Assembly: GCA_900491605.1 (NCBI GenBank)
Contig: UESW01001520.1
Location: 1 to 64,000 of the forward strand
DNA: 64,000 bases
DNA from: Calamus simplicifolius
Taxonomy: Eukaryota > Streptophyta > Magnoliopsida > Arecales > Arecaceae
Reading direction: 5' to 3'
A program made the position numbers and the translations under genes. Below the pieces are notes generated by a model. The model was not told the DNA's origin. It did not search any database and saw nothing but the letters and a program-made list of their open reading frames with translations. Below are positions 31,504-41,270 of the stretch, one piece after another (positions within the stretch are counted from its first letter, which is position 1; every line of letters starts with the position of its first letter).

Positions 31504-33401
31504 AACATGCATCATATGCTCAAATAAATTTGAAAGCAATTGCCATATATATTATATCAAGAATATACAATTTCAGGATAAAACCACTGTACCACTGTAA
31601 ATAGCATGTAAAAAATCCATTTTATACCAATATCCCACGGCCACACACTATGTACACAGAACACCCTCCTTTGGGTGTAACACCCCCCTCGGGTGTATCC
31701 TCCCTAAATATCCCCTAGGAGTCAGGGTCCTAGAACTAGTGTCATGCACTCACATCCTGCCATATCCGGCTACAACACACCCCAAGAGTGTGTTCTCTAT
31801 ATACCCCCTATGGAGATGGGTCACGGTGCCATGTGGCATAATATTGCCATATCCTGTCACAGCATACCTCCTGGGTGTGTGTGCTCCATATACCCCCCTA
31901 TGGAGTTGGGTCCCGGTATCAAGTGAGTCATGCAACATATCACATCATACCATATCATAGCGGACCATAGTGGGACATATCATCATATACACAAAGTATC
32001 ATTTGCTAAATAGCATGTATCATTGCAAAAATGCAATCCATATACTTTTCAGAAAAACATGTCACATACACATGTATATTTATAAAACCTTTAACAATTT
32101 CAAAGTCATGCCAATTGATTAGTTGTCCACATAGATACCCAATTATTTACAAAATATAATAAATAATAAACTAATCGTAGCAAAGGCTCATTTGCAAATA
32201 ATAATACCAATCCATTTTCTTATTTTGCAATATATAACAATATAACATTTAAATACATAATTTTATATTTTAATAATTTATGAAAATTATGATAAATGAC
32301 TTACTTACCTTCTGGCGCTAATCCAAAGATGTAATTCGGTTATTTAAGTACCTGGGTACCTACAGTATCAATTTTCCAATTTTCAGTCCCCAAAAATAGC
32401 ATATCAAAATAGCTTTTAGCTCTACCCAATTTTAATCCCGGGACCAACTTGGGGCTTGAATATCTCCCACTGCATTAGCCCAAATGGGAAAATAAAAATA
32501 CCCCCAGAAACTAGAATCGACACTAATCCAGGGTATATTTTTATTTTTCCATTTTTGGCTCAATACAGGGTTCAAATCATGGCCCAAATATGGCTCGCAA
32601 AATGGCCCAATAGGGCCCAAAAGGGGGGAATGGCCCGAACTGACCCGCTCCCCCAATCTCCCCCGCCTCCCCTGTTTCGTCCGAAATAGGGGAAGCGTGT
32701 GCCGATGGCCGGGGCTACCGCCGGCCACTTCCCGAAGGGGGCCCGCCACCGCTGATCGGCCCAGAGCCGGCCGCCGCCACGGTCGAGCTCCTCCCCCTCT
32801 CTTTCTTCCTCTATTTCTCTCTCTTTCTCCTGTTGCCCGTCGCAGCCTCTACCCAAGCTGGTGGCACGGCCGGCCGAACCTCCACCGAACGCTGCCCCGA
32901 TGCCGGTGGAGGCCGCTGACTGCAGCCCGGGCCCGGCGAGCCAGCGGGCACTCTGCCGGGCTCGAACCAAGCCGCGGAGCGGCTTGGTTCCGCGATGAAG
33001 GGAGGGCCGCCTGGCGGCCCTCCGCTGCCCACTCCGGCCGCCTCGAGCGGCCGGAGCCTCCTCCTCCTCCCTCCTCCGGCCGCCTCGAGCGGCCGGGCAT
33101 GGGAACGAGAGGAATCCCTCCCGATTCCCTCTCTCTGTCACCCGTCTCTCTGCCGAACAGTGGACGAAGGGGGAAGAATTACCTAAGCTTGTTGATGGTG
33201 GTGGGTGGAGGGGAAGGCTCTCTCCTCCCTCCCCATTTATAGCAGCGTAGGGAGGCCTTCTCTGCGCTTGAGAGAAGTGGGCGCCGCCCTCTTTGACCGG
33301 TGAAGTTGGGGAGCCGCCCGCGTATGGTACGGCTGCGGCGCCTCTCCCTCCTCCGGTCCAAGAAGACGGATCCTCACATGGGGAGGATCCGGGGCTCACA
33401 A
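31504..33401 (-). repeat. LTR-like sequence, minus strand (possible solo LTR of a gypsy element)
   Basis: On the minus strand it would start TGTGAGCCCCGG at 33401. A GC-rich region with a TATA box (GCTATAAATGGGG, about 33236-33246) follows, then a possible splice donor (CCAGAAGGTAAGTAAG near 32312), and an AT-rich part with duplicated segments around 31750-31930. This layout resembles LTRs of Tekay/Del-type gypsy elements, but no second LTR, primer site or target duplication was found. The long open frames in the GC-rich part (32572-33399, both strands) are proline/arginine-rich, have no domain, and are not called. Confidence 0.4.
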
Positions 33402-34103
33402 GTCATCTATTAGTGCTGTGAATCCTTTAAAGGTAGCACATCATGTGATTTCAAGGGTAGCACATCATGTGATTTCAAGGCTACATTCTTTCTGAATGAC
33501 ATCTGAATTTTTTTTAAATTTGAATTATGCGTGTTGGTTTTAAGTTAATTCTTCACTTTTGATGGTGCTATGAAGCAAATGTTCTTTGAATTATTTGTAT
33601 ATGTTGGTTCTATAGTATATTGAATGTCCATGGGTTACTCACAAGGTATTTTATCATATTCGAATCTGTCATTTAAACTATAGTATAACAAAATCCCAAT
33701 TGTGTTACATCAGTAGCTGTCGAGTAGTGTTTAGATTCTCCTAGAATTCTATAGTTGAAAATTATCTTTATTCTTGTGGTTTTAGCAAGTTTTTGATTAT
33801 TACATTTCTTTGCCAGTTATTATGAATTCAAAGGGTACACAACCAAACGATCGTAGAGTTACAGTTTGGGCGCCAAAGCTTTTGCATTCTTTTTCGACGC
33901 AGTTCCTCTTCTTTCAGTCTGGGTGGTACCGGCAATTACGAGCAGATTGAGCGTTCCATAATGGAACGTGTGAAATCAGAGATAATGACAGAGATTGCGG
34001 ACATCCGACGGGAACAGCGAGAGGAACATGTTTGCTATGAGGAGTCGTTAGACGAGATGCGGCAATTGGTCATAAGTATGTTGCGACGCAATTTTTTGCT
34101 CCA
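33399..34103. repeat. 705-bp internal direct repeat, copy B
   Basis: Second copy of 30509-31211 in the same orientation. It begins at AAGTCATCTATTAG directly after the LTR-like sequence and runs to GCTCCA, continuing into what looks like the native 3' part of the CACTA element. Confidence 0.9.
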
Positions 34104-34110
34104 CCTCTAG
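33930..34110 (+). pseudogene. C-terminal end of a CACTA-type ORF, copy B
   Basis: Reads EQIERSIMERVKSEIMTEIA, DIRREQREEHVCYEESLDEM and RQLVISMLRRNFLLHL followed by a stop (TAG at about 34108). Sequence after the stop is AT-rich, like a 3' UTR, and leads to the right subterminal repeats, which supports this copy as the original position. Function would be transposition-related; the N-terminal domains are absent. Confidence 0.5.
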
Positions 34111-34364
34111 CTCGATGACCCTCCTTCCAGTTGATTGATGTTTATATTTTGACTTTATATTTTTTATGATGTATTAACCTCTTTTTGTATTTGTATAGTA
34201 CTGGTTTCTATTATTAATATATTAATTTTTTATATTTTATTGCTATTTTGAATGAAATATTATGTTTATGAATGTGTCTCTTATTGAAATTGAATAATAT
34301 TAAAGTAGGTTAATTAAAATTTAATAAAATAAATTTTATATTTTTTTTAAAAAATAGAGATTAG

Positions 34365-34632
34365 TGACATCATTACTAGCATAGTAAATTAGCGATGCCA
34401 TTACTCATAGCTAATTAGCGATGCCATTATGGCGTAGCTAATTAGCGACCACTAGCAATATCATTATAGCATAGCTAATTAGTAACGTAGCTAATTAATT
34501 AGTCGCTAATTAATGATGAAAATTTTTGGCATCATCAACAATCATTTTAGCGATCGTTAATTGAATTAGCGATAAATTTTTAGGATTTAGTGATGCCAAA
34601 GTAGCGTCACTAATTTGAAAATTCTTATGGTG
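34365..34632. repeat. Right subterminal repeats and terminus of the CACTA element
   Basis: Repeated TAGCGATGCCATTA, GCTAATTAGCGAC and TTAGTGAC motifs, ending AATTCTTATGGTG at 34632. The reverse complement matches the left terminus. The flank AAC follows. Confidence 0.75.
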
Positions 34633-34635
34633 AAC

Positions 34636-35056
34636 AATTGGTATCATCCATGGGATCTAAAGCAAAGGCACATAACAATGCCGTTGAAATGATTAGTGCA
34701 TGTGATGGCCAAGTAAGTCAGAGTCATGCTTTGGTCAGCTCCCAAGTTTCCAATGACTCAATTTAAACGTTGTATAGGAACCAAACTTTTAAATAGATTA
34801 ACGTTGCATAATTTTTTAATTAAGAAAATGAAACCAAGGTTTTCAATAGCAATATTATTTCAATATAATGAACTTCTAAACAAAGCTACCAAAACTATAT
34901 TAATCATTACCCTAACAACAATTATTTGATCCATCCTTTATGATTTCGAAGGTCTTAGCAAGAAGGCGAAAAATTTGTACAAAATTTTGCTTTTCGAGGA
35001 GAAAAAATAATTTTATGCAGCAAAGTTTTGTAAATACCAAATGATATGGGGTAAAA
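34636..35056. other. Intergenic stretch right of the CACTA element
   Basis: A short open stretch just after the element (34636-34760, reading LVSSMGSKAKAHNNAVEMIS) could be a decayed coding piece, but I cannot assign it. The rest is AT-rich without features. Confidence 0.35.
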
Positions 35057-35905
35057 TTGTCTCCATATCAATTGGCAGATGTGGCAGATGGCGAAACCCA
35101 CTTTAGTGCTCTGGTTCGCCAACCGTTATGCTCAGAAGGAGTCCACCCTCTATTGCAGAAATGGACAACTACAGGCTTCGTACCTCGACAGGATCAAGCC
35201 ATCTCCGTACCTCAGCGGACCGAGCCACCTCTGAATTACCTCGTCAGGGCCGTGCCATCTCCGAACCTCAGCAGGGCCGAGCCATCTCCGAATATCGGTA
35301 AGACCGAACTCCAGCTCCTCAGTATAAACATTGTTCATGCCCAAATCGTACCGGACATCCTAAAAAAAAAATTGACACTCATCACACATATCTCGAAATG
35401 GGCCTCCCTAAACAAAAACAGGGGCCAGATACGGTACCCCTTCCATGATCAACGGGATCCTATACCCTTGATAAGGCATGTAGCTATCATTCTTATCAAC
35501 TATCGATTCTCATAACTATGCCCAAGAAATCAAGTAACAACTTACCATCTCAGCGACGCATAAATACCATGTCCCAAGACCCTTCAGATAAGCTCTAAAA
35601 ACACAACTCAAACTCTCTCACCCACACCATCACTTTCCATAGACCTTTTATGAGGCATCCTTCTCTAACAACCTTCTCCACTTTATATGTGGCTAAGGAT
35701 TTCTACTGATTTAGGCATTGAAGGGTCTTTCGCAGGGGCCGCCTACCTTTATTCATGTGTGAGGATTATTTTACAGGTTTGTCAGGATGGAAAAGCGCTA
35801 CCTGGATTTCAACGTGGGCCGTCTCCAAGCCGAAAAACATAAATCTACATCAACACCAAATAATGATCATTTTATCATGATACGGCTATTATAATAGAAT
35901 AATCA
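35057..35905 (+). repeat. Gypsy LTR-like relic
   Basis: Features resembling Tat-type LTRs in plus orientation: repeated GCCGAGCCATCTCCGAA-type motifs (35190-35310), a TATA-like GACGCATAAATACC near 35553-35566, and downstream ACTGATTTAGGCATTGAAGGGTCTT-like sequence (kept here in two overlapping parts, 35708-35733), typical of the transcribed part. No coding sequence or second LTR was found. The open frame at 35057-35515 is considered fortuitous. Confidence 0.45.
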
Positions 35906-36155
35906 ATGAGTCACTTTCCATAGACCTTTTATGAGGTATCATTCTCTAACAACATTCTTCATATCGAAGGGTCTTGTGCAGGGGCTACCTACCTTTATGC
36001 ATGTGTGAGGATTATTTTATAGATTTATCAGGATGGAAAAATGCTACCCGGATTTTAACGTGGCCGTCTCCAAGCCGAAAAATATAAATCTACAACAACA
36101 CCAAATAATGATCATTTTATCAAGATACGCTATTATAATAGAATAACCAATGAGT
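35629..36155. repeat. Tandem duplication (about 280 and 245 bp copies)
   Basis: 35629-35910 and 35911-36155 share CTTTCCATAGACCTTTTATG, GAAGGGTCTT and the tail AATAATGATCATTTTATCA with several differences and one deletion of about 60 bp. The duplicated unit is the 3' part of the LTR-like relic. Confidence 0.75.
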
Positions 36156-36156
36156 A

Positions 36157-36354
36157 GTGACCATTACTAATGTTACGAAGCGGCCATTGGATGCTGCACA
36201 GAGAATGACAAAAGCTAAAAGCCAAAGCATCAAGCAATACAATCAAACGCACGCAGCTAATAGCGATGGCTACCATCGGCCAGCTTCCGTACCCATAATT
36301 GGAGGCAAATCAAAGAAATTACCGACATGGCGCAATAATTCATACCTTGGTGTG
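36157..36354. other. Unassigned short stretch
   Basis: A 93-codon plus-strand frame (36157-36438) has no recognisable domain and extends into the direct repeat at 36355. I do not call a gene. Confidence 0.35.
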
Positions 36355-36417
36355 GGTCTTGATCCAGCCACCCGGCGGTTCAAGAGAACTCCAGAGGACG
36401 TGGTTCACGGATACGTG
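36355..36417. repeat. 63-bp direct repeat, copy 1
   Basis: GGTCTTGATCCAGC...GGATACGTG is nearly identical to 38016-38078 (one visible mismatch). The pair brackets the truncated Tork-type gag region and the second copy ends two bases before the N at 38080. Confidence 0.85.
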
Positions 36418-36429
36418 AAGGCAAAAGGG

Positions 36430-36740
36430 AGAACGTGAGGCATTGTCTTGGAAAAGAAAGCAAGCCGTGGGTGACGTGGATACAAACGCTTGAAGCCCAG
36501 GAGACTCACGTAAGCCGTGAGCAGGCATTGTCTTGGAAAGAAAGCAAGCCGTGGGTGACGTGGATACAAACGCTTGAAGGCTTGAAGCCTAGGAGACTCA
36601 CGTAAGCCGTGGGATTTGGGAGCGAAGGCTGGGAAGAAATCCATATGAAGAGAGAGGGAGACTCACGTAAGCCGTGGGATTTGGGAGTGAAGGCTGGGAA
36701 GAAAATCCATGTGAAGAGAGAGGGGAGGAAGGTTCCACCA
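36430..36740. repeat. Minisatellite-like repeats (about 66-110 bp units)
   Basis: Two units contain AAGCAAGCCGTGGGTGACGTG and CAAACGCTTGAAG (36455-36590). Two further units contain AGACTCACGTAAGCCGTGGG and TTTGGGAG(C/T)GAAGGCTG (36592-36730). A run of 13 G follows at 36755-36767. Confidence 0.75.
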
Positions 36741-36797
36741 AGAAATTAGAAATAGGGGGGGGGGGGGAGGGAGTTTTGAACAAAAGATTAAAGAATT

Positions 36798-36945
36798 TAA
36801 GAGCTAAGGCTTTACCGCTATATCAAGCTTGAATCTTAGATTAAAAAATTAGACATCTAATTGTTGACAACGAGAGCCAAGGCTTTATCGATACATCAAT
36901 CTTGAATCTTAGATTAAAAGACTACACACCTAATTGTTGACAACA
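36798..36945. repeat. About 76-bp tandem duplication before the primer site
   Basis: Two copies of a unit with AAGGCTTTA(C/T)CG, CTTGAATCTTAGATTAAAA and CTAATTGTTGACAAC. It probably lies in the LTR of the truncated copia element that follows. Confidence 0.7.
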
Positions 36946-37015
36946 GATGAAAGCCCAGGTTTCTTCTCCAGCAAGGTTGTTCCCACTGCTTTCATCAGGG
37001 ACTAAACCCCCAACA

Positions 37016-37030
37016 AGTGATATCAAAGCC
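37016..37030 (+). promoter_or_regulatory. Primer-binding site of the truncated copia element
   Basis: AGTGATATCAAAGCC follows CCCCCAACA (a plausible LTR end at 37015). It is a decayed version of the initiator-methionine-tRNA complement TGGTATCAGAGC. Confidence 0.55.
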
Positions 37031-37250
37031 TTGTTCAGAAATCAGAAACAAGAAGTAGTTGTTTGGAGATCTTATAGCCTGGCTCAGAATGAGCTTAGTT
37101 GGTTTAGAAACAATAACAAGTTGTTTGGAGATCTTAAAGGACTGAATTTGGAGATCTTCAAGGGTTGAAACAATTTCAACAATGTCCATTAAGGTACTTC
37201 TTAATTTTTTTAAATTTATTTTTGTGCTTTCTTTTTGTTGAGATCGAGCC

Positions 37251-37900
37251 GTGGGTAGTAGCATAAAAATATATTTTGAAAAGTTTAATGGGAAGGGAAG
37301 TTTCTTCATATGGAAAGTCCGGGTAGAGGATCTTCTTGTGCAACTGGGTTTAGATCTGGCTTTGGAGGAAAGACCAGATAGGATGACAGATAAGCAGTGG
37401 ATGTTGTTGGAGAAAAAGGCATGTTCAATGATCAGGAGATGTCTGGCGGATTCAGTCCTTTATTCAGTGCTGGAGGAGAAGACCCCGAAGGGACTCTGGT
37501 AGAAGTTGCAAGCCCTATACATGGGGAAGAATATGTGCAACAAGTTGATGTTGAAGAAGTACCTCTACAGCCTTCGGATGTCAGAAGGTGGAGATGCGCT
37601 GAGCCACATCCAGGTGTTCGACGAGGTGAGCAATGAATTACTGAATGTCGGGGTCAAGATGGAGGAGGAAGATAAGGTACTTTTGCTATTATGTTCGCTG
37701 CCCATATCACATGACTCATTGGTCATGATGCTGCTCTACGGGAAGGAGACATTATTCTATGAAGATATTATCTCGGTACTTCGGACGAATGAGTAGAGGG
37801 AGAGGATGACCAAGGAAGCTGTTCCCCAGGAGGTCTATCAGTTTGGGAAAGGTCAGGCAGAGGCAAGGATAGGAGCAGGCCTAGGGGACTGCTTGTTCCG
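37251..37900 (+). pseudogene. gag: Tork/Tnt1-type Ty1/copia gag (truncated)
   Basis: Reads GSSIKIYFEKFNGKGSFFIW, KVRVEDLLVQLGLDLALEER, LLEKKACSMIRRCLADSVLY and, after an in-frame stop (TAG, 37501-37503), KLQALYMGKNMCNKLMLKKY, LYSLRMSEGGDALSHIQVFD and VGVKMEEEDKVLLLLCSLPI. The order and motifs match the UBN2-type gag of Tnt1-like copia elements. A second stop lies near 37794. Similarity ends near 37870, before the zinc knuckle. No protease, integrase or RT follows; the sequence changes to unrelated DNA, so the element is truncated. Confidence 0.8.
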
Positions 37901-38015
37901 AAAGAGAGTTTGTTCTTCTTTCTTTTATCTCCTCCCCTTCCCTACTGTTTGTTCCGAAAGAGAGTTTCTCTAGGTGCGTGTTTCTCCCGGTGCTTGAATC
38001 ACGTGAAGAAGCCGT

Positions 38016-38078
38016 GGTCTTGATCCAGCTACCCGGCGGTTCAAGAGAACTCCAGAGGACGTGGTTCACGGATACGTG
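38016..38078. repeat. 63-bp direct repeat, copy 2
   Basis: Second copy of 36355-36417. It abuts the undetermined base at 38080, so an assembly join inside or near this repeat is possible. Confidence 0.85.
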
Positions 38079-38079
38079 T

Positions 38080-38157
38080 NGGGTGGGGACAGCAAACTGA
38101 AACGAGGGCTCGGGAGAAATGGGATTTTGCGGGGGGGGGGGGGGGGGGGGGGGGGGG
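38080..38157. other. Assembly ambiguity: N at 38080 and run of 27 G (38131-38157)
   Basis: The only undetermined base in the window is followed 50 bp later by an uninterrupted G27 run. Both suggest poorly resolved sequence. From 38158 to 38278 nothing is recognised. Confidence 0.9.
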
Positions 38158-38278
38158 TGGAAGTGGAGGGCAGGAGAAATGGAGGACGAGGGATTAGTGT
38201 GGCCTGCCAATGTTATTGGATCGTTTTTCACCCGAGCAAAGGAAAACATAAAAAAGAGGGTCGATGCATCTTACCAAA

Positions 38279-39390
38279 TGTCACCACCCATCTCGGCGTC
38301 GGCCTCGGCAACGGCGTCGGCCTCGGCGTTGGCGTCGCCTCGGCGTCGGCCTCGGTAACGGCCCTGCAACGGCCAGATTCGCCCAGCAACGGTCCAAACC
38401 ATCCAGAAGCCGATTTTTTAAGGTAAATCGGTTCAGATCAGGTAAATTAGACCCTTATCTTGGGGAGAAGATTAGGGACTCCAGCCAGCAGGTTTTGGAT
38501 AAGATTTGGAGGGGAAAACAAACCTTATCCATAAGCAACCAATTTGGAGATATGGATAAGATCTTAAGGTAGTTTGCTGAGAATATCTTGGGGATTATCC
38601 AAGCTATCTTTGGAGCTGTTTTGGATCAGATTTCAGGCGTCCTATCCAATAGCGAAGAGTCCTTCATCAGCCGGCTAGGAGGAGATAAGATTTGGAGATG
38701 GGCGATGGACTTTTTGGGGACGTTGCATGGGATAAAGATGAGATCAAAGGGGATCTTTGGATAAGGTTGCAGCAGCCTATAAATAGAGGGGGCTAAGGTC
38801 TACGTGAAGGGAATTAGATCAATCCATGAGAGGATTAGATGATAGAACGTGTGAGAGAGAAGATCTGATTGGGAGAAGATCTTCCTACGTTCTAAGGAAG
38901 GGACACCCGAGTGGAGTTTGGGTGGGCGCCACTAAACGACCAGGGAAGGTTCGTGAGGTTGGCGAGCGGCTAGATCAGCGGAGATCGCAGCGGCGCAGGT
39001 CTAAGTCAGGAGGACTTAGGCGAGTACGGGACGTGGCCGATACGCACAGGTGGTGCGCGGGTGCGAGGCATCTACATGTCAGTTTTCGTTGAGTGAGGTT
39101 GGGGCGGGCACTTTGAGAGATCTTTGTTGGGGACAGAGAGGAGTGCTTTTGTAGCCTACGGGCAACCTCATTATTTCCCAAGTTACTTAGTGGAGAGTTC
39201 TTGGTTGGGAAGGCTTTGCCTCCCGTATATCTTGGTGTTTGGGTGAGACTTTGTTCTTCGGGGATTTTTATTCATTGTTCTGGGGTAAGGCGGCTTAGGG
39301 GAAGGGTTTCTCTAACGCCATCACCGGTAGACGCAAGGACCTAGTGGCCATAGGGAGCGCTTGCGTGTGCCAATTGAAAGCCCGGTGACA
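38279..39390 (+). repeat. 5' LTR of the TR-GAG-like element
   Basis: Starts TGTCACCACCC, ends AGCCCGGTGACA; 1112 bp. The left part has a short GTCGGCCTCGGC repeat cluster (38296-38360), longer than in the 3' LTR. A TATA box (TATAAATA) lies at 38778-38785. By eye only a few percent of positions differ from the 3' LTR. Confidence 0.9.
38778..38785 (+). promoter_or_regulatory. TATA box in the TR-GAG-like 5' LTR
   Basis: TATAAATA in CAGCCTATAAATAGAGGGGG. The same motif occurs in the 3' LTR near 41767. Confidence 0.65.
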
Positions 39391-39394
39391 AGGA

Positions 39395-39426
39395 GGTATC
39401 AGAGCTAGGAGAGGAGGTATCAGAGC
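39395..39426 (+). promoter_or_regulatory. Duplicated primer-binding site
   Basis: GGTATCAGAGC occurs twice (39395-39405 and 39416-39426) right after the LTR, within a 21-bp tandem duplication. It is complementary to the 3' end of initiator methionine tRNA. The first copy is at the usual distance from the LTR. Confidence 0.75.
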
Positions 39427-39461
39427 CAGGTTGAAGACAAGTTCCAAGCAAGCCCAATCAG

Positions 39462-41030
39462 ATGGCGAGAGCGGTAGGAGACCGCATGACCCGTTTGGAG
39501 GGTATTGTGGGAGATCCAGGAGAGGGATCAACCATGAATCTTGTAGATGTATGCGCGGAGTTGAGCATACAGTTGGCTGAGTTGCGCACTTCGCACGACC
39601 AATTGAAGGAGGTGCACGAGGGGCTGCTTCATGACCTTGAACATCGAAGCATGCAACAACAACGATCAAACTTGGCCATGGAGGAGCGATTGGAGCTTCG
39701 GATTCATGCTTTGGAGCAGGAGGTGATCCGTCTGAGGCAGGAGGCACGGATTCCAGTCCACATGGTCGGTGTTCTGACAAAGGAAGCGAAGGTCCGGTAG
39801 CCTAAGGCCTTCGGCGGAGTCAGGAGCGCGACGGAAGTGGAGAACTTCGTGTGGGACATAGAGACTTACTTTCGTGCGGCAAAGATCCCAGCACCCGATC
39901 AGGTGGATCGGGCCTCGACATATCTGGAGGGGAATGCCAAGCTCTGGTGGAGGACCAGAACGGCCGAGGATGACCGTGCGGGGTCCCAGAATCAAGACCT
40001 GGGAGATCTTCAAGAGGGAACTGAAGGCTCAGTTCCAGCCGAGCAACGCAGGGTGGCTTGCTCGAGAGAACCTGAGGAAGCTGCGGCAGACATGGAGCAT
40101 CCAGGAGTACGTGGCACAGTTCAGCAATCTACTTCTGGAGGTGTCCAACATGTCCGAGGAAGATAAGTTATTTAACTCCTCGCTGGTCTACAGGGGTGGG
40201 CGCAGGTCGAGCTTCGCAGGAGGGAGGTGAGGGATATTCCCTCAGCCTTCGTAGCAGCAGAGGCGCTGGTGGACTTTCGCAGCGCTACTACTTCGGGCAG
40301 CGGTGGTCAGGGCAAGGGCAAACGCAAGAGTGCGTCACCACCACGTGGTCGAAAAGGCAAGAAGGAAAGTGTTCCACCACGTGCAGCAGCAAAACCAAAG
40401 GGACAAGCGACTTTCGCTGGATGCTTCATATGTGGAGGGCCGCATCTAGCACGGGAGTGTCCACGAAAGGTGGCGGTAGCGGCCGTCACTACCCAGGAAG
40501 ACAGGGCGTCTGAGAGTTCGGAGGAGGAGCCAGTAGCGAGGATGGCCCCGCTACAGTCCATCAACACTTTGGCCGCGAGAGACCAACGCCAAGGTTTGAT
40601 GTACGTGAGGACTCGGGTCAACGGGAGGACAGTGCGGGCCTTGGTTGACGCGACACACAATTTTGTGAGCCAAGGGGCGGTGCACAGATTGGGGCTTGGA
40701 GCACTATCCATGCCTTGTAGGGTGAAGCCAGTCAACTCCGAGGAGATGGAGTCTTTGGGCCAGGCGAAGGCCACATTGGAGGTGGGCTCATGGACTGGGC
40801 ACTGCAGCATGACGGTCTTGCCAATCGACGACTACGACCTGATACTCGGGATGGACTTCTTCATCAAGAGCAAGGCTGTGGTCATGCCTCATCGGAGGGG
40901 CATCTTGATCCGGAAAGGCAGGCGTCCTTACTTCGTTCCAGTGGAGGGATGGCGTAGGACAGTTGCGAAGGGTGGGTGCAAGAAATGGCCCCACACCAGA
41001 CTTGAGGTTGTGCGACAACCTCACGCCTAG
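39462..41030 (+). pseudogene. gag: Gag-protease of the TR-GAG-like element (broken)
   Basis: The start at 39462 (MARAVGDRMTRLEGIVGDPG) opens a coiled-coil region (about residues 25-110). An in-frame stop follows at 39798-39800. Gag proper reads WDIETYFRAAKIPAPDQVDR and ASTYLEGNAKLWWRTRT; a shift near 39975 leads to WEIFKRELKAQFQPSNAGWL; another near 40190 leads to WAQVELRRREVRDIPSAFVA. The knuckle CFICGGPHLARECP is at about 40420. The protease-like domain has RALVDATHNFVS where the family has a D-S/T-G triad, so two catalytic-loop residues are absent, while the downstream LPIDDYDLILGMDFF block is kept. The frame ends at 41030 with no polymerase. Confidence 0.85.
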
Positions 41031-41256
41031 GCATCGCGTGGGAGAGCCTAGGCACGGAGGCCTACAGCAGGAGGCGACAGCAGGATGGCTCGATGAGTGG
41101 GCTATCCAACCGAGGAGGAGGCATCAGGGGGTGCGCGTGGCAGGTGGCCGCGTTGGGACTCGGGAGGCTTTGACCAGGAGGGCCAAGGCATGCGACGACG
41201 AGGAGCGTTAGGAGGATTTTGCGCGGCATGGTGGTCGACGAGGGCATCGACATCTC

Positions 41257-41270
41257 AGCAGGGGGAGGAT
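41257..41270 (+). promoter_or_regulatory. Polypurine tract of the TR-GAG-like element
   Basis: AGCAGGGGGAGGAT immediately precedes the 3' LTR, the expected primer for plus-strand DNA synthesis. Confidence 0.75.

Larger units (their letters stand above)
28053..34632 (+). mobile_element. CACTA transposon carrying fragments of several host genes (Pack-CACTA)
   Basis: The left end is CACTACAAAGAATATTG and the right end, reverse-complemented, is CACCATAAGAATTTTC; both are variants of the plant CACTA terminus. The 3-bp duplication AAC flanks both sides (28050-28052, 34633-34635). Both subterminal regions carry many TTAGCGATGC/TAATTAGCGAC motifs. Inside are exon pieces of NTF2, a glycine-rich RNA-binding protein and a REVEILLE-type MYB gene, then a partial CACTA-type ORF, a 0.7-kb direct duplication and inserted LTR-like sequence. 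No complete transposase is visible, so this copy is non-autonomous. Length is 6580 bp. Confidence 0.8.

Noticed and set aside
32572..33399. 275-codon minus-strand and 181-codon plus-strand frames in GC-rich DNA
   Set aside because: Both are Pro/Arg/Gly-rich, overlap each other on opposite strands, show no domain, and fit chance open frames in very GC-rich, LTR-like sequence.
35057..35515. 152-codon plus-strand frame
   Set aside because: It overlaps LTR-like repeats (GCCGAGCCATCTCCGAA) and lacks any recognisable domain.
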